The notes under the pieces are model-generated. The model saw only the letters and a list, made by a program, of their open reading frames with translations. It did not search any database and was not told where the DNA came from. The position numbers and the translations under genes were made by a program. From Chitinispirillaceae bacterium (GTDB taxonomy: Bacteria; Fibrobacterota; Chitinivibrionia; Chitinivibrionales; Chitinispirillaceae): a stretch of DNA of 64,000 bases. Position 1 is the stretch's first letter; each line of letters begins with the position of its first letter. This document shows positions 58,601 to 64,000 of this stretch, in pieces. The stretch lies in contig JAFGIN010000193.1 of the NCBI GenBank assembly GCA_016929595.1, positions 62,001 to 126,000 of the forward strand, given 5' to 3'.

Positions 58601-59390
58601 GACTGTCAGATCTACCTTTATGATTGGTATGGGATTTGTAGATATGGCAGAGGCCGTTGCAAATCAGAGTCTTTTTGGTTCTGCAGAGCAGAGAATTGCT
58701 TCAAGGATTAGAATTCTTTCCAGTCTGGATAAATACTATGAAAAGGCTCAGGAATATTTCTTTAAAAATATTGATTGGGCTCATACTCAGAATATCAAAG
58801 GTGAATATGTAGAAAAGTCAATAGACCGTTTTATGGAGATGCTCTATAAAAGGGGCTGGATTATGGAGCAGGTTGGTGTTGAATTCGCAAGCGCTCCGAT
58901 TCCAAGGGGGCTGAGTCCCGAAGAGGTCGAAGCGTTCCGGGGTTTGCTTGAAGAGAAAAAACTCGAAGCTATGGATATGGCTCTTCCGAAATATGAAGAC
59001 GGGATCAGGGCTGCTAAAGAGCTCGGTATTGCCAATAGTGAATGGGTTGCGAAAATAAAAGGGCGTATACAGGAGATCAATCCAACGTCCGAAATGCTCA
59101 GTGTTCAGATTGATGAGTGGAAGCCTTCAGAACAACAGAAACAAACAGCACTAATTTCTCCGGATGGAAGCACCGATCAGAGTGTAATTGACACTAATGA
59201 TCCATTGCAACAAGGTCCTCGCGATGAAGAGTTTGACAGGAATATGTCAAGAATTCGAAATATTATGAATATGTCGATTTCAATGGAGGAGAAGATCAAG
59301 CAGCTCAACAGAATTGAAATGGATGCTAAACGTAATATTGTCCTTGAAGAGGAGAAAATTAAAGATTTGAAAGAGAACAAGAATATGTAA
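55680..59390 (+). CDS. Large exported TPR protein
   Basis: 1236 residues. A signal peptide (V-I-V-L-L-L-M-S-V-N-F-A, about 16-27) is followed by a coiled coil (about 30-55) and then more than twenty tetratricopeptide-type repeats to about residue 1040; clear ones include A-Y-Y-Q-M-G-T-I-Y and A-L-Y-N-A-G-L-I-F-E-K-G. The C-terminal part is helical and ends in a charged tail. Long periplasmic TPR proteins of this kind (compare AglT/GltE-type proteins of Myxococcus and YbgF of Tol-Pal) scaffold trans-envelope machines. AGGAG lies seven bases before the ATG. A gap of about 100 bases to tolQ has no clear terminator. Confidence 0.8.
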   Translation: MRLRIGSSLFRGTSVIVLLLMSVNFAQDSRRQEEIKRKIAELEAKRRKVAERQPQLDNVRPSGSRLQEIIARYEKLLGGCTGRKSERCADVIYTLGNLYYDESRDAYIQKREEYEKAMEAYSKTGRGPEPVNPIPDYSKPLGMYERLNQEYPDFPKLSEAYYQMGTIYLLMGDLDKSKDAFANLVNKFPKSPRTSSAYFRLADLTYLDHDMSTTIKYLEKINQNEVDIQSWEMVNYRKAEVYYNLGDLDKAVDLFHTYVENCDANIYPKKEFRDMALEFMAISFSDMGDGAKRAIDYFKRVGKKPYEDYVMYTIGLKNRTHGQFDDAIVALTTALKRFPNYKEAPTARQALIECYVVKKEHEKANQERVRLVDDYVQGSEWFKYNKSQLAVIEKSQSEMRRALGHIAIYYHALAQKKKDRSAYEMALKRYEEYFVKFPGDKWKTYEFKYNVAEIYNALNDCAKAAESYDYVAMQDLSTYPKYSAEVDTLGVDADDAEKMKKEAGKGPTVISQEDAGYNVIVALDKCKKQTMSENGITDDKAYELPETKKLLEYTERFQQRFPKSSNSPEVLYLAGNVHFSAKSYDNAIRVFKQITDNYPDAKVADKANRMLANSYTSNNQYDMAMGIYRKLLSREASNSPEYTEVLDLAAGAMYKRAEGLKKDGNADAAVQAFKSIYTEFPTSKVADRGWFEAAVIYEEQKNYAMAALVLEELPGKFPKSTLKEKAFLRAAENYKSAEQWEKAAQVYQTAANNITNAEFAIPSLSSASECYQKVNQFDMAGKMFEMIYERYNNDPKTPQALYNAGLIFEKGKLYPNAINVYDILAKRFEQSEYAAEAFFSIGLCYEKMEQHDNMAKVFSEYAQKFAGDRFKQVQALVKAADAYFNMKNYAQAKINYGMATSIYEKFKKEADIDVASIATAYYRLGEISYMDFQRISLTTKNERAMKDLIKNKTKALEEPAKQYAKAIELGIAEWTVRSTFMIGMGFVDMAEAVANQSLFGSAEQRIASRIRILSSLDKYYEKAQEYFFKNIDWAHTQNIKGEYVEKSIDRFMEMLYKRGWIMEQVGVEFASAPIPRGLSPEEVEAFRGLLEEKKLEAMDMALPKYEDGIRAAKELGIANSEWVAKIKGRIQEINPTSEMLSVQIDEWKPSEQQKQTALISPDGSTDQSVIDTNDPLQQGPRDEEFDRNMSRIRNIMNMSISMEEKIKQLNRIEMDAKRNIVLEEEKIKDLKENKNM

Positions 59391-59494
59391 TCAGTAAAAA
59401 TATTCCAGCATTAATAAAAAAAATTATATACCTTAAGAAGAAAATTTGTAACATTTTGTTTTATTTATTCGTTTAATCTAAAAGGAGTCTTGCT

Positions 59495-60133
59495 ATGAAT
59501 GAATTGCAGATGATGGTTAAGTTTATCGTGGATGGGTTTGTCTCACCTGGAAGCGTCTATATGTGGTTAATTCTGTTTATCGGTTTTGGAATCCTTGGGC
59601 TGATTGGTGAAAGAGCATGGTTCCTTTTTATGAAATGTGGAACAAGTACTGCAGCATTCATGTCTTCAATTTCAAAATATCTGAAATCAGGGGACTTCGA
59701 AAAAGCAATCAAGTTTTCCTCAACCGTACAGACACCACTCGCAAAAGGTATCCTTGCTGTTCTCCAGAACAGAGGTAAAGGATCAAAGCAGGTTTCAAAA
59801 GCTGTTGATGAAGTGTTCCTTAGTGAAGCACCGAAAATCGGTCGTAACATTCCTCTTCTTCCAACTCTTGCAAACCTTGCAACACTTCTGGGACTGGCAG
59901 GAACAATTTACGGTTTGATGCTTGCCTTCGACGCTATCGCTAACGTTCCTGCAGCACAGAGAGCACAGGCACTTGCAACAGGTATTTCCGTTGCTATGTC
60001 AACAACACTCTGGGGTCTTATTGTTGCTATTCCGACAATTCTGATTCACGGGTTCCTTGCAGCACGTGCAGATAGAATTATGGAAGAGATGGATGAAAAA
60101 ACTGCAAAATTGATTAACCTTGTTGAAGAATGA
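59495..60133 (+). CDS. TolQ/ExbB/MotA-family proton channel protein
   Basis: 212 residues with three membrane helices. The hallmark region L-P-T-L-A-N-L-A-T-L-L-G-L-A-G-T-I-Y-G, then A-L-A-T-G-I-S-V-A-M-S-T-T-L-W-G-L, forms the pore-lining helices around the TolR/ExbD helix. Such pentamers use the proton gradient to rotate or pull an energy transducer. AAAGGAG is placed well before the ATG. Tight operon with the two TolR-like genes. Confidence 0.93.
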   Translation: MNELQMMVKFIVDGFVSPGSVYMWLILFIGFGILGLIGERAWFLFMKCGTSTAAFMSSISKYLKSGDFEKAIKFSSTVQTPLAKGILAVLQNRGKGSKQVSKAVDEVFLSEAPKIGRNIPLLPTLANLATLLGLAGTIYGLMLAFDAIANVPAAQRAQALATGISVAMSTTLWGLIVAIPTILIHGFLAARADRIMEEMDEKTAKLINLVEE

Positions 60134-60171
60134 TCCTGTTCCGAAAAAATCAATAGGGAGAGGATAATAAA

Positions 60172-60957
60172 ATGAGAAACAGAAAAAAAATGACTGTAAG
60201 CCAGGACATGGACCTTAAACCGTTCATGAACCTGATGGTTACCCTGATTCCAATGCTTCTTATCTCTGCAGAATTTGCTAAGGTTGCTATCATTGATATC
60301 AAGCTGCCTGAGCAACGCGGTTCGCAGACTAAGACTGCTGTTACACAACAGCCACAGGAAGACAAAAGTGAGAAACTCCTTCTTACAGCGATTGTAACAG
60401 ATTCAGTGGTAACGTTGGGAGCAAAAGGCGGATTTATGCCTAGCCTTTTCTACTCAGAGTATCATCATTATATTGCTAATGATGATAATCACGATTTTAC
60501 GGTTGCGTATGAACCTGGTAAGCCCGTAAAACATCCCAATACCGGAAGAGATATGACAATTTACGAGAGATATGACATTTACCTTTATACCGTAGATGGC
60601 GAAACTCGTCAAATGATTAAAACTCTTTATACCAGTTTTGGTGAAATGCTTACTAACGCAAACTCAGAGCCTGTTCAGCAGGCAAATGTTGGAGACACGT
60701 TGTATGCTCTATCGAATCCCCGAAGAGTTATAATTGTCAAAAATCCTGCAGAGTTTGAGTTAAAACCGATGTCTGCATATGATGAGTTAAAAAATCGCCT
60801 TATGAAAGTAAAAGAACGGTATCGGGATGCTGAGGATGGCAATGATGTAATTATCGCTGCTGAGAACCAGGTTATCTATGATAAAATCGTTCAGATCATG
60901 GATAAGGCAAGGGAAGCTGAATTTCCTAACATATCTATTGCAAAGTTGAGGGGTTAA
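60172..60957 (+). CDS. TolR/ExbD-like protein with Asn in place of the membrane Asp
   Basis: 261 residues, longer than usual ExbD (about 140). The single membrane helix begins D-L-K-P-F-M-N-L-M-V-T-L-I-P-M-L-L; the position normally held by the proton-accepting Asp (V-D-V or M-D-M) is Asn20. A periplasmic domain of about 210 residues follows. Its middle carries an insertion, so only the C-terminal part has a recognisable ExbD-like pattern (V-I-I-A-A-E-N-Q-V-I-Y-D-K-I-V-Q-I-M-D). The Asn suggests a non-protonatable partner to the next gene's product. AGGGAGAGG precedes the ATG. Confidence 0.85.
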   Translation: MRNRKKMTVSQDMDLKPFMNLMVTLIPMLLISAEFAKVAIIDIKLPEQRGSQTKTAVTQQPQEDKSEKLLLTAIVTDSVVTLGAKGGFMPSLFYSEYHHYIANDDNHDFTVAYEPGKPVKHPNTGRDMTIYERYDIYLYTVDGETRQMIKTLYTSFGEMLTNANSEPVQQANVGDTLYALSNPRRVIIVKNPAEFELKPMSAYDELKNRLMKVKERYRDAEDGNDVIIAAENQVIYDKIVQIMDKAREAEFPNISIAKLRG

Positions 60958-60958
60958 T

Positions 60959-61465
60959 ATGGCAAATGCTAAAGGTCGTACCAAAAAGGTACCAAGAAAT
61001 AATGACCTGAACGTGACCTCCATGATGGATATGTTCACTATTATTCTTGTGTTCCTTCTAAAGTCGTTCTCCTCTGAAGGTAGTCTTCTTACAAACGCTG
61101 ATAACCTTGTGTTACCGAACTCGGTATCCAAGAAAAAACCTCAGGAAGTCAATCTTCAGCTGGCGGTTACAAATGAAATGGTTCTGGTTGATAACCAGCC
61201 CGTCATTCCAACAGAAGATGTAAGGAAAATACCTGCAGATGATCCTGATCCTTCTCCGCCTAAACTCATAGAAAAGTTAAAGGCATGCTACGCAATGGAA
61301 GAGGAGATGGTTCGCCTTGGTGCCATTAATCAGGTCCAGGGTAAAATCGTTATACAGGTAGATAAAAACATCGACTTCGATGTTCTGTTTAAGATAATGA
61401 ACACATGCGGAAAAGTTGGATACAATAACATGAATTTTGCTGTCATGGAAAGGGATCAGGGGTAA
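60959..61465 (+). CDS. TolR/ExbD-like protein with conserved membrane Asp
   Basis: 168 residues. The helix reads N-D-L-N-V-T-S-M-M-D-M-F-T-I-I-L-V-F-L-L-K-S-F; Asp24 is the expected proton-carrying residue. A periplasmic domain follows with the typical ExbD end (G-K-I-V-I-Q-V-D-K-N-I-D-F-D and V-G-Y-N-N-M-N-F-A-V). It starts one base after the previous stop, with AGGGG inside that gene as ribosome binding site. Probably pairs with the upstream paralogue inside the TolQ channel. Confidence 0.9.
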   Translation: MANAKGRTKKVPRNNDLNVTSMMDMFTIILVFLLKSFSSEGSLLTNADNLVLPNSVSKKKPQEVNLQLAVTNEMVLVDNQPVIPTEDVRKIPADDPDPSPPKLIEKLKACYAMEEEMVRLGAINQVQGKIVIQVDKNIDFDVLFKIMNTCGKVGYNNMNFAVMERDQG

Positions 61466-62790
61466 TGAAATATAAAGTTCTTATCCAGAAATGTTCTGAT
61501 CCTCAACGGGCAACCCGGATTGCGGAAGAGATTGCGCGATGGTCTGGTAGTACGGTCGATGTAGTTTTAAATGTAATTACTCAGAAACCTGTATGTATCA
61601 GGAAAGAAGCTGATGAAGCTGAAGCGCGCAGGCTCCAGGAGCAGTTTGGAACTGTTGGGGCAACTGTCGAACTCGTCCCGCTCGGGCAGACTCATGGTGC
61701 TGCTCCTGTCGCATCGGTTGCAACTGCAGCAAGTGCACAGGGATATCAGCAGGCACCCAGAAAAGCCGGAGATGATGACGAGGATGATGAGCCTGGACGT
61801 GTTTTATCCGAAGCTGAATATGCAGAGATGCTGAAAACTCGTGGAGATATTTTTAAAATTGAGAAACAAAATCAACTAAGAAATACCGAACTTGTTTGTA
61901 TGATACTTGCGATTCTCGTCGGTATCTATTTCAGCACACGTGAAATCGTTCAGATCGCTACTGATTTCTTCGAAAAAGTTCCTGAAGAGCGTGTTGCAAA
62001 ACTTGTTAAAGAAGAGGTTGATGCAACTCTCGATAAGAAAAAGGAAGAGAAAAAAGAGGAAGAAATCAAATCAGATAAGAAAAAACTTACACCAAAAAAG
62101 AGCCAGGGAAAAGGTGGTATGCAGGGAGGTGGAGGTGATCCACGTGCTCGTGTTACACACAAAGGAGTTCTTGGTATCATTTCTGGTCAGATTAAAGGAA
62201 AGTCTGTTGCATCTGCAGATATTTTTGGTAAAGGTGGATTCGCGACAGATATTGACGCTATTCTCTCTGGAGTTGGCGGTCTTAAATCTGGTGGTAGTGG
62301 AGGTGTAGGAAGAAAAGGTGTCGCCGGTATCGGATATGGAGCGGGTTATGGAAGCGGTTTTGGTGGCAGTGGTGCTGGTGGAATCGATGACCTCATCGGT
62401 GGTCTGATGGGTGGCGATGGTGGTGGGCTTAATCTCAAGAAGAGAGGTTCACTCAAGATTTCTGCACCGGAATTTCTTAAGGGTGGAGCCTTGACTGGTG
62501 GAAGAAGTAAAGCAAGTATCATGCGTGTGGTTATGCAGAACCTTGCAGCGCTTCGTTATGCCTATAACAAACGCCTGAGAGATAAACCCGGTTTGAATGG
62601 AAAGATTACATGCAAATTTGCAATTGATGAGTTTGGAAAGGTAATTTTCTGTCAGGTTGTAGAATCAACAATGGGTGATTCTGAGCTTGAAACGCTTATC
62701 GCTGCAAAGATAAAACTCTGGGTATTCGAGAAAATCGACAAGCCTGGTGATGTGACAGAAGTAGTCTATCCTTTTGTTTTCTCACAATAG
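61465..62790 (+). CDS. AgmX/TonB-like energy transducer with N-terminal L7/L12-like domain
   Basis: 441 residues. Residues about 13-72 resemble the ribosomal L7/L12 C-terminal fold (V-D-V-V-L-N-V-I, then K-E-A-D-E-A-E-A-R-R-L-Q-E-Q-F, then G-A-T-V-E-L-V). An acidic linker leads to one membrane helix at about 141-158, a charged Lys/Glu coiled coil (165-215), a glycine-rich stretch (about 215-340), and a TonB/AgmX-type C-terminal domain (about 345-441) with I-T-C-K-F-A-I-D-E-F-G-K-V. The long N-terminal part would be cytoplasmic. AgmX/GltJ proteins link inner-membrane motors to the outer membrane. It overlaps the previous stop by one base (TAATG). Confidence 0.82.
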   Translation: MKYKVLIQKCSDPQRATRIAEEIARWSGSTVDVVLNVITQKPVCIRKEADEAEARRLQEQFGTVGATVELVPLGQTHGAAPVASVATAASAQGYQQAPRKAGDDDEDDEPGRVLSEAEYAEMLKTRGDIFKIEKQNQLRNTELVCMILAILVGIYFSTREIVQIATDFFEKVPEERVAKLVKEEVDATLDKKKEEKKEEEIKSDKKKLTPKKSQGKGGMQGGGGDPRARVTHKGVLGIISGQIKGKSVASADIFGKGGFATDIDAILSGVGGLKSGGSGGVGRKGVAGIGYGAGYGSGFGGSGAGGIDDLIGGLMGGDGGGLNLKKRGSLKISAPEFLKGGALTGGRSKASIMRVVMQNLAALRYAYNKRLRDKPGLNGKITCKFAIDEFGKVIFCQVVESTMGDSELETLIAAKIKLWVFEKIDKPGDVTEVVYPFVFSQ

Positions 62791-62865
62791 TTTTAATCTT
62801 CAAAAAAATCTTGCATTCGTATTTCCAGAATGCTAAGATTCAAGTACTTGCGTCAAATTATTACA

Positions 62866-62891
62866 GGATGTATTCTCAATAGGATACATCC
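62866..62891 (+). terminator. Hairpin after the AgmX-like gene
   Basis: GGATGTATTCT (62866-62876) and AGGATACATCC (62881-62891) form an 11-bp stem (one G-U) with the loop CAAT, followed by TTAATAATT. A moderate terminator, about 75 bases after the stop. Confidence 0.6.
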
Positions 62892-62983
62892 TTAATAATT
62901 ACGACCGATATTACTTAACAACCTGCAAACAGTAATAATATTTTATGTGACATAATGGGGATTGAATGAATGGGAGGATCTGT

Positions 62984-64000
62984 ATGAAAAAGGTGCTGTT
63001 TTGGGCGTTAGCAGCGGGGTGCTGTGCCAGTAGTTTTGCAACTGATGCAAGAGTTATTACAATGGGACGTCATGATGCTTTCTTTATGGATGAAGCAAGC
63101 ATTTATAGAAATCCGGCAAATATAAATATTTACCCAAACATGGTATATGGGTCATACGGGTACTACAATCAGGACTCGACTGTGGATAAAGAAAATGGAA
63201 ACAGAGATCCATTAGACCCATTTTTTGGTGCAATAATTTCATATTCACTCAATCAGGGAACTGATGGCGGAAGTCAGTACCCGATGCTCTCATTAGGGGC
63301 ATTTTTTAACCGTTATGATCAAATGCTTGATTATGTTACACCTGGAAAGGCTAAATTTCTTGGAAATGGATTGAAAGCAAGAGAAAAAATTTATAGCCCC
63401 AAAGGTAAAATTGATCTTTTGCTTGGCTATGTGATGGAAAAAGGGGGAATGATAGGTGGAGGGGTATATATTGCCACTCAACAGATTAAAGAAGACGGTC
63501 AGGAATTTGAAACAAGTGTTTATAAAGGAAGTGTCGGTATCAATATACCCGTTGCAAAATCAATGGATCTTGAAGTATCCATTAATGGTGGAACGATTAC
63601 AGCAATTGCAAAAGATTCTGCTGCAAATGGCAGTGTCTACCAGAATAAACTTGCTGAAGGGGATTATTTCGGTACGCTTGAAGCACGGCTCTTTTCATCA
63701 CTTTCCTCTTTGAATGGTGATTTTGTTCCTCATCTGAGAATTGATGTACTTGAACTTGATAGAAGTAAAACGTTTGATCTTGGTCTTGCAGCTGGACTGG
63801 GCGTTAATATAAACATAGACAAAGGATTCTTCTGGACTGGAATGGAGTTTCTTTATGGGCAACAGGACTCCTCAAATTCTACAGCAAAAGAATATATTGG
63901 TGGAAGGGTTTCTTTTGGTATAGAGAGAAATATAATCTGGGATTGGTTTGTTATCAGAGTCGGTGGTCAGAAAGAGTTGAAATATGTAAGCGAGGGTTCG
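62984..64000 (+). CDS. Exported barrel-like protein, 3' end outside the window
   Basis: Open to the window end, at least 339 codons. Signal peptide at about 1-20 (V-L-F-W-A-L-A-A-G-C-C-A-S-S-F-A), then M-G-R-H-D-A-F-F-M-D-E-A-S-I-Y-R-N-P-A-N-I, a start typical of PorV/FadL-like outer-membrane barrels, and alternating aromatic/Gly strands (S-Y-G-Y-Y, L-L-L-G-Y-V-M-E-K-G-G-M). GGGAGGATCTGT lies before ATG 62984. It resembles the barrel part of the protein encoded at 53243 only in style. Probably another outer-membrane component, but it may be a separate transcript because a hairpin precedes it. Confidence 0.7.
   Translation, partial: MKKVLFWALAAGCCASSFATDARVITMGRHDAFFMDEASIYRNPANINIYPNMVYGSYGYYNQDSTVDKENGNRDPLDPFFGAIISYSLNQGTDGGSQYPMLSLGAFFNRYDQMLDYVTPGKAKFLGNGLKAREKIYSPKGKIDLLLGYVMEKGGMIGGGVYIATQQIKEDGQEFETSVYKGSVGINIPVAKSMDLEVSINGGTITAIAKDSAANGSVYQNKLAEGDYFGTLEARLFSSLSSLNGDFVPHLRIDVLELDRSKTFDLGLAAGLGVNINIDKGFFWTGMEFLYGQQDSSNSTAKEYIGGRVSFGIERNIIWDWFVIRVGGQKELKYVSEGS

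Overview
The window comes from a Gram-negative bacterium, most likely a member of the Fibrobacterota or a close relative. The main pointers are a large exported protein with a PA14-type fibro-slime domain and a FlgD-like C-terminus, an AgmX/TolQ/TolR/TPR envelope cluster, an HldE enzyme for LPS heptose, and several outer-membrane barrels. This assignment is inference from gene content; there is no rRNA gene in the window. The sequence is moderately AT-rich with mostly well-formed genes and purine-rich ribosome binding sites. There is no prophage, CRISPR array or intact insertion sequence.

Layout. 0-6 kb: a PreP-like M16C peptidase and an asparagine-synthetase homologue that lacks the glutaminase Cys2, with two palindromic repeat patches. 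6-13.4 kb: a complete phosphate-uptake cluster on the minus strand (porin, pstS, an attenuator-like hairpin, pstC, pstA, a PhoR-like kinase, pstB, phoU) without a phoB. 13.4-24 kb: a 24-copy heptanucleotide satellite, a long KamA-type radical SAM enzyme, the fibro-slime protein cut by one in-frame TAA, tRNA-Gln and tRNA-Glu, two oligopeptide-transporter ATPases without permeases (one apparently starting at CTG), and a repeat-containing surface lipoprotein. 24-31.4 kb: an orphan GAF histidine kinase, GlgC, an active Ser/Thr kinase followed by a pseudokinase, and an M29 aminopeptidase. 31.5-35 kb: pyrR-pyrB-pyrC followed by a glycosyltransferase pseudogene. 35-39 kb: a dynamin-like GTPase, FxsA, a half-length TauE/SafE protein and a membrane-anchored TPR protein. 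39.6-44.4 kb: groES-groEL and grpE-dnaJ (no dnaK), with dnaJ sharing a terminator palindrome with a convergent HAMP-type membrane protein. 44.5-51 kb: GuaA, HldE and a metalloprotease/beta-propeller/beta-barrel fusion.

51.7-64 kb is the most unusual region. It is one plus-strand block encoding an OmpA-like protein with beta-helix and calcium-binding type 3 repeats, a barrel-like/TPR protein, a 1236-residue periplasmic TPR protein, a TolQ/ExbB channel, two different TolR/ExbD proteins (one with Asn where the proton-carrying Asp is expected, one with Asp), an AgmX/TonB-like transducer with a cytoplasmic N-terminal domain resembling the ribosomal L7/L12 C-terminal domain, and the start of an exported barrel-like protein. 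Together they look like a proton-motive-force-driven machine spanning both membranes, comparable in principle to Tol-Pal or the Myxococcus Agl/Glt gliding machinery but differently composed.

Three genes carry disruptions or non-standard signals that automated calling would misplace: the fibro-slime gene (its last domain lies beyond a stop), the oppD-like gene (its Walker A region lies upstream of the first ATG) and the glycosyltransferase pseudogene after pyrC (two in-frame stops).
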